NCBI GenBank assembly: GCA_905221605.1
Contig: CAJNDS010000014.1
Location: 62,001-126,000, forward strand
DNA from: Symbiodinium natans
Taxonomy: Eukaryota; Sar; Dinophyceae; Suessiales; Symbiodiniaceae
DNA: 64,000 nucleotides
Direction of reading: 5' to 3'
Below the pieces are notes generated by a model. It searched no databases. It saw only the letters and a list, made by a program, of their open reading frames with translations, and had not been told where the DNA came from. Below are positions 30,835 to 41,585 of this stretch, one piece after another; position 1 is the first letter of the stretch; every line of letters starts with the position of its first letter. The translations under genes and the position numbers were made by a program.

Positions 30835-31160
30835 GTTTAGGGCTTAGGGTTTAGGATTTAGGGTTTAGGGTTGAGGGTATAGGGGGTAGGAGTTTAAGGG
30901 CTCAGGGTTTAAGGGATTGAGGGTTTAAGGGATTGAGGGTTTAGGGTTTAGGGGTTTAAGGGGTTAAGGGCTCAGGGTTTAAGTTAAGGGTTTAAGGGTC
31001 TAATGTTCCAAGGGTTCAAGGGTTTAAGGGTTTAAGGGTCTAAGGGTTTAAGGGTTTATGGTTTTAAGGGTTTAAGGGCTTAGGGGTTTAGGGGCTTAAA
31101 GGGTGCGGGGTTTAAGCGTTTGAGGGTTAAAAGTCTTGGGGGTTTGAGGTTCAGGGTTTG
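30835..31160. repeat. degenerate TTTAAGGG-type array
   Basis: The octamer TTTAAGGG and related units repeat irregularly; no coding island inside. Confidence 0.85.
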
Positions 31161-31199
31161 AGGGCCTATAGGGCTTGGGCTTTCACACTGGCTTTCAGC

Positions 31200-31600
31200 T
31201 GCTGATCGTCGAACCCAAAACGTTTAAACTATATGAGACGAATGCAGACTTCCTATGTCAGGGTGCTTTTCAGGGGTGCATACTGCTCTTCGGCGATAAC
31301 TCATCTGCGTATGATGCTTTGTTAATTTAGGAAGCTTATCTGCTGGCAACCTCGAAAGGCCCCAAGGCTTAAACTTCAAGCACAAAGTCACTAGACCCAA
31401 CAGGAACCTAGGAATCCAAAGGAACCCTGCTTGGTTTCAAGGTGCGTAGAAGGGAACCCGAATTCCCCCAAAAAGGGGCATAAGGGCCTGGTCTGGGTCC
31501 TAGGTCATCCTGCAACGCTTTGAAAGGCCGAAAAGTGCCGGGACGCCTTATTGAATCGGCTAGCTGGAGGCATCTACTGTCGGCAGCGCAGGGTTTAAGG
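31200..31600. other. unique stretch with family B-like sequence
   Basis: 31400-31505 resembles family B (CCTAGGAATCC, AAAAAGGGGCATAAGGG, GGGTCCTAGG). Plus and minus strands both have 27-codon open frames at 31230-31345; neither is called. Confidence 0.4.
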
Positions 31601-31802
31601 TTTAGGATTTAGGGTGTGGGGTTTAGGATTTTTGAAGGGATCTGCTTTGCAACATGTCCAAAGTTTGCTCTTGAGATATTTGAGAGACTGCGACACAGAT
31701 GCCCTCTTCTGCACGACTCAGCGGCCTCATACGTAGCCATGAAGCCCCCAAGCCCCGACGCACAAAAGCATGAAGGGTGTGGAGTCGGGCCTGTTTAGGG
31801 TT

Positions 31803-31924
31803 CTTAGGGGTTGAATACCGTAGCCCAAAAAAATAACCTTTTGGTTGCAAAAGGATAATATAAATAAATAAATACATATATATATATAACAAAAAAGGTT
31901 AAAGGTTAACTACCCAGCCCCAAA
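31803..31924. mobile_element. family D element
   Basis: CTTAGGGGTTGAATACC and GTTAACTACCCAGCCCC, with a TA microsatellite inside. Confidence 0.72.
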
Positions 31925-32009
31925 GGGTGACCCGAAACCCGATATAGAGCCCATCTGATGAAGCATCCCCTCATATCGCGGCGAGGTACGTACCACTCCT
32001 GAGCTGGCG

Positions 32010-32260
32010 GCTTAGGGTTTAGGGTTTAGGGTTTAGGGTTTAGGGTTTAGGGTTTAGGGTTTAGGGTTTAGGGTTTAGGGTTTAGGGTGTAGGGTTTAGG
32101 GTTTAGGGTTTAGGGTTTAGGGTTTAGGGTTTAGGGTGTAGGGTTTAGGGTTTAGGGTTTAGCGTTCAGGGTTTAGGGTTTCGAGTTTAGGGTTTAGAGT
32201 TTATAAGGTTTATAAGGTTTAGAGCTTAGGGTGTAGGGTTTCGGGTTTAGGCTCTGAGCT
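32010..32260. repeat. TTTAGGG array with TGTAGGG and TATAAGG variants
   Basis: More than twenty units, decaying to the right. Confidence 0.93.
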
Positions 32261-32317
32261 GGCCTCTGGGGATTTCAGCAATTGAGCATCATCAGTAGCT
32301 CTTTTGCAGGTTTCTGT

Positions 32318-32420
32318 GGTGTAGGGTTTAGGGTTTAGGGTTTAGGGTTTAGGGTTTAGGGTTTAGGGTTTAGGGTTTAGGGTTTGGGGTTTGGGGTTTA
32401 GGGTTTAGGGTTTCGGGTTT
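32318..32420. repeat. TTTAGGG array
   Basis: About fourteen units, the last ones TTTGGGG. Confidence 0.93.
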
Positions 32421-33619
32421 GGACATGGTCCGTCTTGCGACGTGGGGCGCTTTTGACTGCATCAGGGCCTCCAGGCCGGGATGTGCAATCTCACCACATG
32501 CCATCATTGTCTCTAAACGCCGCAGACCCGAAGAACCAACCCTAAACCCCAAACTCTAGATCTCCCATACCACGCCCGGGAGCCTCGAAGGCCCTCAATC
32601 CCTAAAGACCAAAACTCTGAAACAATAAACCCCAAACATTAACATCCCCAAAGCCCTCAACCCTAAAACGCCCAAACCATACATCCCTAAAGACCCCTAG
32701 AAATCTCAGTATAAATTTAAGAAACCAAACAAGAGGGATGAACCGTAAACCCTACACCCTACACCCTAAACCGGAAACCCCAAACCCCAAACCCCAAACC
32801 CCAAACCCTAAACCCTAAACCCTAAATCCTAAAGTAAGGAGCAGATGGAGCAGAGCCGAGGTGCAGTGTTGTTCAGCTTTGTGCTGGCCAAGCGCTGTTG
32901 CAGGGTCATCTTCTCCTTACCAAGGGTTTAGGGTTTAGGGTTTAGGGTTTAGGGTTTAGGGTTTAGGGTTTAGGGTTTAGGGTTCGGGTTTAAGGTTGAG
33001 GCTTACGAGGGTGTAGGGTGCAGGATTCATTGCTATGGATTACTGGGGTCCAACCATCTGCCAAAGTCATAATCACCAGGGCTCTGTGATTAAGAGTGGT
33101 GCAGTTTGGGTGGGTTGTTGGGGCATGGGGCCCCCTGAACCCTAAACCCTAGACCCAAAACCCTACACCCTAAACCCTAAACCCTGAGTCCTTAGACCCT
33201 TTGTGGGCCTTTGCGTTGCTTCTCCAAGGCAATGAATGGAGAAAGCAACGTTTTACGTTCGGCCGTAGGCTGTTTAAGTGAGTCTGTGGGTTTAGGGTTT
33301 AGGGTTTAGGGTTTAGGGTTCAGGGTTTAGGGTTTAGGGTTTAGGGTTTAGGGTTTAGTCTGTGGGGCTTGGAGCTACCAGCCACCTCAAGCCCTGTGCC
33401 CCTGCAAGTTCGTAGCCTTGGGTTTAGGTTTGGGGCATCCTGGGCTAAACGGCTATACGCTCCTAAGTCTAGGGTTTAGGGTTTAGGGTTTAGGGTTTAG
33501 GGTTTAGGGTTTAGGGTTTAGGCCCTTTTCCACGACCTGAAAAGCCCGGCACGTTGAGACTGCTGCAAGGCCAGTGCTTGGTTGATCTCAACCGTCGGCC
33601 CTTTAAAGAGACACGAAGC

Positions 33620-33712
33620 TCTAAGACTCCAAACCCTAAACCCTAAACCCTAAACCCTAAACCCTAAACCCTAAACCCTAAACCCTAAACCCTAAACCCT
33701 AAACCCTAAACT
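33620..33712. repeat. CCCTAAA array
   Basis: Thirteen units. Confidence 0.94.
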
Positions 33713-33784
33713 TAGACATGCGACCCCAGAGAAAGGCAAGAGGGAAATCCCTCTGAAAAAGGTGTCAACTCTCCGAGTAGAGAA

Positions 33785-34019
33785 CTTCGTAGCCCAGCAG
33801 CCATATTAGAAAAAGGGGCACCCTTTTTGTTAGGGTTTAGGGTTTAGGGTTTAGGGTTTAGGGTTTAGGGTTTAGGGTTTAGGGTTTAGGGTTTAGGGTT
33901 TAGGGTTCAGGGTTCAGGGTTTAGGGTTTAGGGTTACTTTGTAAGGGAACAGGGTTTAGGGTTTAGGGAACCTTCAAAACCAACAAAAAAGGGAAGAGGG
34001 CACCACTGGGCAAACCAAG
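33785..34019. mobile_element. family B' element with two internal TTTAGGG arrays
   Basis: Ends CTTCGTAGCCCAGCA and CACTGGGCAAACCAAG. A large array (33831-33936) and a short one (33952-33967) lie inside, splitting the element body GGGCACCCTTTTT / AAGGGAAC / GGAACCTT. Confidence 0.75.
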
Positions 34020-34319
34020 AGGACCAGCCCTGTGTTCCCAGCCGAACTTCGACTGGCGATATGTTTGTTGCTCCTACACCCCCTGGTTCTCCCTAAACCC
34101 TAAACCCTAAACCCTAAACCCTAAACCCTAACCCTAAACCCTAACCCTAAACCCTAACCCTAAACCCTTTCTAGGGGGATATGAGGTACCACATTCCCTC
34201 ATTCCCTACGAAGAACCAGTTAGAGCAGTGCCCCCCGCAACTCAAGGACTCCAGGTGTGCAGTTCTTTGCTCAATGTAGCTCACAAGTAAGGGAACCTAG
34301 TCCCTAACAAGGGAAAACA

Positions 34320-34425
34320 TGTTTAGGGTTTAGGGTTTAGGGTTTAGGGTTTAGGGTTTAGGGTTTAGGGTTTAGGGTTTAGGGTTTAGGGTTTAGGGTT
34401 TAGGGTTTAGGGTTTAGGGCTTAGA
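34320..34425. repeat. TTTAGGG array
   Basis: Fourteen units. Confidence 0.94.
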
Positions 34426-34515
34426 GAAACTGAAGCTTGCTAGCTACGAGGCACCATGACCTCGACCGTCTTGAGCGCCATCCGCACATGCCCAGTCTCA
34501 TCGCCTTTGGGTCCC

Positions 34516-34610
34516 GGTTTAGGGTTTAGGGTTTAGGGTTTAGGGTTTAGGGTTTAGGGTTTAGGGTTTAGGGTTTAGGGTTTAGGGTTTAGGGTTTAGG
34601 GTTTAGGGCT
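34516..34610. repeat. TTTAGGG array
   Basis: Thirteen units. Confidence 0.94.
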
Positions 34611-34701
34611 CATCATGGGGGTTTACGAGAATAGGGGACCCCCAAAAAAGATCCCCACAAAGAGTAGGATTCCCTTCTACTAAGGACCCCAAGAAGGTAC
34701 C

Positions 34702-34910
34702 CTATTGTCGAAAGGCACCATATTGAGGGATACTCTTTGCCAAAATGCTCCTCCGCGACAGGCCCCTCCTCTCATACACAAAGCCTAGAACCCGAAATCC
34801 AACAGGCAATAGGCGCTTGTGACACAAGTGGAGGGGACGAAGCGCCAGAGCGCCATAAAGTTGGTTCACGGCCAGAAGACTAACCCCGAACCGGGGTTCG
34901 TGCGCCACTT
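34702..34910 (-). CDS. candidate long exon, unknown protein
   Basis: The minus strand is open for about 68 codons, including PRFGVSLLAVNQLYGALALR and GFVYERRGLSRRSILAKSIP. No family recognised. Confidence 0.5.
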
Positions 34911-34914
34911 GCCC

Positions 34915-34998
34915 CTAAACCCTAAACCCTAAACCCTAAACCCTAAACCCTAAACCCTAAACCCTAAACCCTAAACCCTAAACCCTAAACCCTAAGCC
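34915..34998. repeat. CCCTAAA array
   Basis: Twelve units. Confidence 0.93.
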
Positions 34999-34999
34999 C

Positions 35000-35350
35000 T
35001 GAATTCGAACCCCAAACTTAGCCTCATATGAGCACATATTGATATAGCTGCCTGCTTGTAGTAACTTAATAGCAAGACAACTTTCAGCTGAGCATGTTGG
35101 GGACTCAAGGATCTTGACTTCATAGTACAAGGGCTGCGGTGACTTAGTTGCTGAGTTCATAAGCCCCAAAAACGTGTACAGTGTGCACTTTCAGTTCTAT
35201 AGGGGGTTCTCCCAAAAAGTGAAAAGGTCCGTAAACCCTAAACCCTAAACCCTAAACCCTAAACCGTCTTTCAGCTACTAAGGTGAGTGTTGGGTGGGCC
35301 TTGTCAACGCTGTATTCCACAACCCGGGAACCGACACCACTCCCACCTTC
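35000..35350 (-). CDS. two-exon fragment spliced across a family C element
   Basis: The downstream exon (about 35000-35142) is open for 47 codons after the element end ACTAAG, including QPLYYEVKILESPTCSAESC. Upstream of the element the minus strand reads SRVVEYSVDKAHPTLTL and ends TTA on GTAGCTG inside the element's terminal repeat. This GT-AG splice keeps one open frame. Removing exactly element plus one 4-bp duplication also leaves an open frame, but with a less biased upstream peptide. Product unknown. Confidence 0.6.
35143..35282. mobile_element. family C introner-like element with internal CCCTAAA array
   Basis: Ends CTTAGTTGCTGAGTTCATA and TTTCAGCTACTAAG; duplication GTGA on both sides (35139-35142, 35283-35286). 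A CCCTAAA array sits about 20 bp from the right end. Confidence 0.88.
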
Positions 35351-35756
35351 AACCCCAACCCCTAAACAAACAGCACATAGTGTTTAGGGATTAGGGATTA
35401 GGGTTTAGGGTTTAGGGTTTAGGGGCACACACACACAGAGCCTAAACTCAAAGCCCTAAACCCTAAAGCCTGAACCCTGAACTCAAGCGACTAAGACTCG
35501 TAACCCTAAGGCCTAAGGTTGTACCCCTCTACAGGTTGCCCTTTATATGCTCCTCGTACGTCCCTTACCCTAAACGCTAAACCGTTTTAACCCTAAACCA
35601 TAAACCTTTAACCCTAAACCTTCAGCCCTCAACCTTAAACCCTAAACCCTTATATTAGCAAAACATCAGTCCTCTGACCCAAAGGGTAGAGCCCCACGAT
35701 AAGCCTGAGCGCCCTTTCCACCCTAAGGGCTTAAATCCGAAATCCTGAACCCTGAG

Positions 35757-35862
35757 TAGGGTTTAGGGTTTAGGGTTTAGGGTTTAGGGTTTAGGGTTTA
35801 GGGTTTAGGGTTCAGGGTTTAGGGTTTAGGGTTTAGGGTTTAGGGTCTAGGGTTTAGGGGCT
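35757..35862. repeat. TTTAGGG array
   Basis: Fourteen or so units. Confidence 0.92.
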
Positions 35863-35871
35863 ATAAGGCTA

Positions 35872-35957
35872 ACCAACGCCGGCGCGCTCATCATGCGCAG
35901 GCGCTGCGCTTCGTGGAGCGACTCCTTCATGACCTTGATGTAGAGCGGCTCCTGCGA
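35872..35957 (-). CDS. strong candidate exon
   Basis: The minus strand reads SQEPLYIKVMKESLHEAQRL, then RMMSAPAL, ending on a GTTAGC donor. Nearly every codon ends in G or C, which chance would not give in one frame only. Product unknown. Confidence 0.65.
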
Positions 35958-36069
35958 GGGTTTAGGGTTTAGGGTTTAGGGTTTAGGGCTTAGGGTTTAG
36001 GGTTTTGGGGTTTAGGGTTTTGGGGTTTTGGGGTTTTAGGGTTTCAGGGTTTTGGGATTGAGGATTTTA

Positions 36070-36240
36070 GGGTTTAAGGTTTAGGGATGTAGCATCTAGG
36101 GGGGGGGGGGGGGCGGGACTGTCCTAGGGCTGGAGGGGGGGCTATGCTAGAGGTTTGGGATCCAGTTTTTTTGGGGTTTTAGGGTTGTGGGGAAGGGGGG
36201 GGATTCGCATTGGTTAGGGCCGTTTAGGGCTTGGGGGAAC
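36070..36240. other. G-run-rich filler, no gene seen
   Basis: Runs of G at 36100-36113 and elsewhere, with TTTTAGGG-like units. Confidence 0.6.
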
Positions 36241-36439
36241 AAAACATTAAAACCTTTCCGAATCGTCGTAGGAATAGGCCCATGAGCCTTCTAGTCTTTG
36301 CACCCTGCAACCGTTCTGACCCTGCCGGAGCTTCCTCGAAAGCCTACAACCCCACGACCCCCCAAGCCCGAAACCCGAAACCCTAAACCCTAAACCCCAT
36401 CCCCTAAAAACCCTACAAATTCAAAACCCTGAACCCCTG

Positions 36440-36526
36440 CCCTCCCGCTCCCAGTCAAGAAGGAGCTGCCAGTTGCGCACGTCTCCGGCCAGGAGGCCCA
36501 TACGCGACTCTAGGCCCTGAAGGCTT
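36440..36526 (-). CDS. strong candidate exon
   Basis: The minus strand reads GLESRMGLLAGDVRNWQLLL, then DWEREGRG, running into a GTTCAGGG donor. Strong codon bias; probably the same gene as 35872-35957. Confidence 0.62.
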
Positions 36527-37255
36527 GGGTTTGGGGTTATGGGGTTTTGGGTTTGGGGTTTAGGGTTTTTGGGGTTTAGGGTTTTTGGGGTTCAGGGTTT
36601 GGGGTTCAAGGGTTTTGTGTTTTAGGGTCTTGGGGTTTTGGGTTTAAGGTGCTTGGGTTTTGGGTGTTTGGGATCACCGTTTTTGGGGGTTCAGGGAGCC
36701 TCGCGTTGAAGAGACTTGCAGAAGGTTTCTACGCGCACAGTCTGCCTATAGACCCTCAACTTAAACCCTAAACCCTAAACCCCAAATCCTATTAACCTTG
36801 TTCACTCCTAAACCCTAAACCCTAAACCCTAAACCCTACACCCTAAACCTTATTCCCAAAACCCTAAACCCGAAACCCTATAAACCTTGTGTGAACCCGC
36901 AAATTCTGAACTCGGGTGTGGGGGATGGTCCCACGGGCAGCCATGAGCGAGCCGCTTAATTACAGTAGGGAAACCAGCGAACCCCAAACCCCAGAACCCT
37001 AAATTTTGGGTTTAGGGTTTAGGATTTGGGGTTTAAAAAAACCAACAACACAAGGTTTATGTTCCCCCACTACCGCATTCCAATTTACAAGGCGGCCTTT
37101 TTTGCTGGCCTAAGCCTTTTTTAAGGGTGTAGGGCTGAGGGTTTAGGGGTTTGTACCGAAGCGAAAGGAAGAAGGGTGCACCCTTTTTGGGTTAAAGGGT
37201 GGTTAGAAGGGAACCTAAACTCTATAGGGCTTCTACCTCCGACCCTTAAGGTTGT

Positions 37256-37378
37256 ACCCTAAACCCTAAACCCTAAACCCTAAACCCTAAACCCTAAACC
37301 CTAAACCCTAAACCCTAAACCCTAAACCCTAAACCCTAAACCCTAAACCCTAAACCCTAAACCCTAAACCCTAAACCT
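37256..37378. repeat. CCCTAAA array, about 120 bp
   Basis: Seventeen near-perfect units. Confidence 0.95.
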
Positions 37379-37574
37379 GTACCCTTGGGTTTTGGGGTCC
37401 CTTTGTGAAGGATCCCTGAGGTCCTAAGGGAATAGGAGCATATCAAAGGAAACCTTCAGGGGCACAACCTTAGGGGTAGGAGCCGTCATCCCGTGGAAAA
37501 CTCTACATCCGAAACCCTAAACCCCAAACCCCAAACCCTAAACCCTAAACCCTAAAAAGGGGGAAGAAGGGCCT

Positions 37575-37692
37575 AGATGCTTCAGCCGACGGGCCCGGAT
37601 GGTTCGATCGATTCTGTCGATGACGGCGTTGCGTGGAGGAAGTGGCGGAAACTTCCTCCGGGGGCTTCCGGGTGGACGATCGGCGCTTGAGG
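37575..37692. other. GC-rich island, strand unresolved
   Basis: Open on plus (PTGPDGSIDSVDDGVAWRKW) and in two minus frames (one with APIVHPEAPGGSFRHFLHAT). Probably an exon; strand undecided. Confidence 0.4.
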
Positions 37693-37929
37693 TGTAGGGT
37701 TTAGGGTTGAGGTTTACGGTTTAGGGTTTAGGGTTTAAGGTTTAGGGTTTAGGGTTTCGGGTTTCGGGTTTAGGGTATAGGGTTTAGGGTTTAGGATCAT
37801 GGGTCTAGGGTTTAGGGTTTAGGGTTTCATGGGTCCCGCTCTGCACGCTCCTCTGCCACGCTTCTCCACAACCAGCGCCCGTGGACCCCAAAAACATGGG
37901 TTCACCCACTAACCCCCTAGGGTTTAGGG

Positions 37930-38046
37930 CTACTACCCCCCTCTTTACTACCCCCCTTAAATAGCCTTGATTACTTAAAAAGCCTGAATTATGGGGGGAA
38001 CCTGGGAAGGGGGAGGGGGGGTAGTACAGAGGGGGGTAGTAGGGGA
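37930..38046. mobile_element. inverted-repeat element O
   Basis: CTACTACCCCCCTCTTTACT and GTACAGAGGGGGGTAGTAGG are inverted around TTAAATAGCCTTGATTACTT. Single copy. Confidence 0.68.
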
Positions 38047-38595
38047 ACCCATAGCAACCCGACTTCCACACCCTCGACTGCCCAACTACCCTGTTCTCCT
38101 CTTGGAACCTTACTAAAAAGACTGTTTTTTTTGTTTTCAAAAATTTTCCCTTGGGTTTTTCATATAAGTCAAAATAGGAAAAAACCAGGGGGCTGTAGTA
38201 CCCAGTCCTAAGCAAGCTCAGGGCGCCTGGACTCTGCTGCGCCATGGTTTTGGGCTCAGGGCTGCGGGTTTTGAGGGGTTTAGGGTTTAGGGTTTAGGGT
38301 TTAGGGTTCAGGGTTCAGGGTTTAGGGCCTGGTGCCGGAATTTGCCGGGACAAGGGTCAAAAGAGCATCTGGAAACGCGAGATGCGCATACGGCCTTAGC
38401 TCCACGGGCCATACCTCTACGACCTCACTCCGAAACCCCTAAGCCCCAAAACCATGAAAGTCCGAAAGCCCTCAACCCTAACCCCAAAAACCCTGAACAC
38501 TAAACCCTAAAATCCCGAAAAAACCCTAAAACCCCTAAACCCCCTGAACTTTGAACCCACTGGTTGGTAACCCTAAACCCTAAACTCTAAACCCT

Positions 38596-38655
38596 GGTCC
38601 TCCCCTTCTTGCCCTCCCTCGGGAAGTTGCCATCCAGCGGTTGGAAGGACTCGGG
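38596..38655 (-). CDS. candidate exon, unknown protein
   Basis: The minus strand reads PESFQPLDGNFPREGKKGRT with strong bias. Confidence 0.52.
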
Positions 38656-38769
38656 GCTTCAGGATTGTGGGGTTTAGGTTTTTTAGGGTTTTTAGTGTTT
38701 TTAGGGTGTTTAGGGTGCTTAGGGTTGAGGGTTTAGGGTTCAGGATTTAGGGTTTAGGCATCTTCCCTA

Positions 38770-39060
38770 AGCCCAAAATGTGCGCCTTACGCCTTCGCAG
38801 TTACAGGTTTGAGTTTGGGTGTAGGGCTGAGGAGTATTTTTCACCCAAAGCTTAAGACTCTCTTACACTACTACAGAATTAGAGTCGCATTGGGGATCCT
38901 TCTTTCTGGAGACCACTATAAGCCCCCCCCCCCCACCGCCCCCCACCCCCCGTAAGGCCCCAACTCCCTCATTCCGTAGATATAGGTGGCAACATAGAGA
39001 AGGCGCGTGGGGGGGGGGGGAGGGATCGCGTGATGTCGAAGGACAGACACCCTAAACCCT
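38770..39060. other. mixed unique and C/G-run sequence, no gene called
   Basis: Runs of C (38925-38934) and G (39009-39020); no biased open frame. Confidence 0.45.
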
Positions 39061-39599
39061 AAACGCTTCACCCGAAACCCTATACCCCAAGAATTCCTTG
39101 CCTAGGAAGGCGCAAGACTGAGAAAATGCTTACAGGTTTAGGGTTTAGGGTTTAGGGTTTAGGGTTTAGGGTTTAGGGTTTAGGGTATTTGGGTTCAGGG
39201 TCTACGTAGAAACAGTAGGCGTAGGTTGCACGTGAGGCTCTGAGCTGGAGAACGAAGGCTTAGGGTACGTGTATGCCCCCCACTTCTAACCAACCCTAAA
39301 CCCTAAACCCTAAACCCTAAACCCTAAACCTAAACCCTAAACCTTAAACCCTAAAACCTAAACCCTAAACCCTAAACCCTAAACCCTAAACCGAAGCTTC
39401 CTTGAGCCTTGAAGCCCACAGAAGCCCACGGGCCTCATCCGTCTCCTGTGCCCAGAAGCCTCTGCTCGTGGCTTGCTTCGCCAGCATGCCTTGGCTAGGT
39501 CTCTCAATAGCCATAATATTGAGGGTTTAGGGTTTAGGGTTGTAACTATCGTATAGTAGGACCACAGAAACCCCACAACAAGCAAGAACAAGCACAAGA

Positions 39600-39688
39600 A
39601 GGGTTTAGGGTTTAGGGTTTAGGGTTTAGGGTTTAGGGTTTAGGGTTTAGGGTTTAGGGTTTAGGGTTTAGGGTTTAGGGTTTAGGGT
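39600..39688. repeat. TTTAGGG array
   Basis: Twelve units. Confidence 0.94.
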
Positions 39689-39868
39689 ACCTGCTTATAC
39701 CTCCCAACTCCCTGCCAAGGGGCGCAGCAGCTTATCAGACTTGGCATCCCGCAGGCCCTCGGTGTTTAGGGTTTAGGGTTTAGGGTTTAGGGTTTAGGGT
39801 TTAAGGCTTCGGGGTTTATAGGGTTTCGGGTTTAGGGTTTAAGGCTTCGGGGTTAGCAACGAGAAGTG

Positions 39869-39904
39869 GGGGGGGGGGGGGGGGGGGTGGGGGGGGGGGG
39901 GGGA
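39869..39904. repeat. run of G
   Basis: Two G runs separated by a single T. Confidence 0.97.
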
Positions 39905-39934
39905 GTTTCTTCCAGCTGCCTAAAACCTTAAACC

Positions 39935-40035
39935 TTGGGATGTTCCCCCTTATACTAACAGTCCTTAATAAGAACTATCATAGGGGGTACTATAATCCCG
40001 ATTAAGGACTGCTAGCATAAAGGGTAACATGCCAA
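39935..40035. mobile_element. family A element with perfect 8-bp duplication
   Basis: Ends TTGGGATGTTCCCCCTTATA and AAAGGGTAACATGCCAA. CTTAAACC flanks both sides exactly (39927-39934, 40036-40043). An 8-bp duplication is typical of hAT-like DNA transposons; classification is inference. Confidence 0.88.
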
Positions 40036-40089
40036 CTTAAACCCTCTAAACCCCCTGAACCCTAAATCCCAATGCAAGACGCTCTGAAC

Positions 40090-40215
40090 CCTGTAAACCC
40101 TCTAAACCCTCTGAGCCCTCTAAACCCTCGAAGCCCTCCTGAACCCTCTTAATCCTGTAAACCCTCTACACCACCTAGACCCTCGAAACCCTCTAAGCCT
40201 CTAGACTCTCTCAGC
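40090..40215. repeat. CCCTCTAAA variant array
   Basis: A degenerate nonamer, CTCTAAACC and CTCTGAGCC units. Confidence 0.8.
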
Positions 40216-40254
40216 CTTAGAGCCAAAACCCCTAAGCCCTGCAACCAATTCAAG

Positions 40255-40335
40255 CCAAAACCCTAAACCCTAAACCCTAAACCCTAAACCCTAAACCCTA
40301 AACCCTAAACCCTAAACCCTAAACCCTAAACCCTG
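40255..40335. repeat. CCCTAAA array
   Basis: Eleven units. Confidence 0.93.
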
Positions 40336-40432
40336 AATCCCATGAAGCCCAAGCAAGTTGTTGGACAAGCTACTTTTCATTGCTGGGCTTGCATCTAGCA
40401 CCAGCTTCGAGCTCACTGCAAAACCAAGTTGG

Positions 40433-40546
40433 GGTTTAGGGTTTAGGGTTTAGGGTTAGGGTTTAGGGTTTAGGGTTTAGGGTTTAGGGTTTAGGGTTTA
40501 GGGTTTAGGGTTTAGGGTTTAGGGTTTAGGGTTTAGGGTTTAGGGT
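40433..40546. repeat. TTTAGGG array
   Basis: Sixteen units. Confidence 0.95.
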
Positions 40547-40549
40547 TCT

Positions 40550-40652
40550 TGTGGCAGCTCATAAAGGTTGACGGTACGTTGTAATTCTTCATCGGGTTTA
40601 TAAAGCAACTCCAAGTCCCGGCTGCAGTCGTTGAGAGGACTGTGTCTATTTT
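40550..40652 (-). CDS. strong candidate exon
   Basis: The minus strand reads SPLNDCSRDLELLYKPDEEL, then QRTVNLYELPQEP, open for about 33 codons up to the telomere-like array. Acidic, helical; product unknown. Confidence 0.58.
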
Positions 40653-40745
40653 GTGAAGGTTCTGCTATATGGCAACTGTCTACGGATTCTCAGGGCAAAA
40701 GCGTCGCAAGCGCTAAGGCTTTGATTTTGATTCGGTCACGCTAGA

Positions 40746-40957
40746 ATTTAGAACTTTCTCATCGCTGTTTCGACGCTCTCAGTGAAGCTTGGCTGCTGTC
40801 GATCAAGAATGTCCAGGTCTGATGTAGCATCACGCCCGCCAAGAACGGAAGGCGTGATGTATGCTTTTGCCCGGGGAGACCAAACCTCGACCGGAAACAC
40901 CTTCGAAGTACTTGTGGGAAGAGCCTTAACCAACAACCGTTCCGGAAACATCCAACC
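40746..40957 (-). CDS. strong candidate exon, about 69 codons
   Basis: The minus strand opens after GATGTAG and runs about 69 codons, including SKVFPVEVWSPRAKAYITPS and GGRDATSDLDILDRQQPSFT, to a TAA at about 40748 or a GTTCTA donor just before it. Two shifted open frames overlap it with weaker bias. No family recognised. Confidence 0.58.
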
Positions 40958-41129
40958 CTACATCCTGATTTGGGGAGCTGGCCCGGCCTCATTTCTGGCT
41001 CTTTCTTCGTACCCTAAACCCTAAACCCTAAACAATAAACCCTAAACCCAAAACTGCAAGGAAATTCCTAGAAGATAGATCAACCACCCATCATATGAGT
41101 CAGGAGCATCGAAGAGAGAGGCGGCCAAA

Positions 41130-41196
41130 TGTGTCAAGAGGCCTTGTCCGAGCCTTCACCGCCCGTGCTTTCGATGAAACGCTCCACCTGTCCAAA
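41130..41196 (-). CDS. candidate exon following a family B' element
   Basis: Minus, right after the element end CCAAG: FGQVERFIESTGGEGSDKAS, then TGA, or a GC donor after GACAAG. Strong codon bias. Confidence 0.52.
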
Positions 41197-41288
41197 CTTG
41201 GTAGCCCAGCAACCATCTTATAACAAGGGTACCTAAGGGAACCTTGAAACCCAAAAAGGGCAAAAGGGCATCACTGTACACCACCAAG
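41197..41288. mobile_element. family B' element, 4-bp duplication CAAA
   Basis: Ends CTTGGTAGCCCAGCAACC and TGTACACCACCAAG; CAAA on both sides (41193-41196, 41289-41292). 92 bp. Confidence 0.84.
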
Positions 41289-41329
41289 CAAATGACGGTA
41301 GATTTTGGGTCTGGGATTTCGGGTTAGAG

Positions 41330-41585
41330 GTATACAAGTCGCTCACAAAACGTGGGGATTATCCTAAGCTCCCTAGTTAAGGCCTTATCTGGGGACCTTG
41401 TGTTTGGGTTTGCCTCGCCACAGCTGGCCTTGCGTAAGAATGCTGGCGCAGCACGAATAAGGATCGCACATTGCAACATCAACGACATGTGAATAGGTTC
41501 TTTGGGGTTGATGAAGCAGTTGCAGCAGCGTCCGGAGTGCACCTCAACGCCAGAATCGATCAAGCTTAGCCTTGCTGGTTTGTAC
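41330..41585 (-). CDS. candidate long exon, frame uncertain
   Basis: A repeat-free island open for about 80 minus codons, including DSGVEVHSGRCCNCFINPKE and LMLQCAILIRAAPAFLRKAS. Another minus frame is also open over part of it, so exon limits are not fixed. Confidence 0.42.

Noticed and set aside
40550-41585. A repeated CFINP motif in two islands suggesting a duplicated domain
   Set aside because: At 40550-40652 a different minus frame is clearly better biased, so the shared motif is an out-of-frame coincidence.
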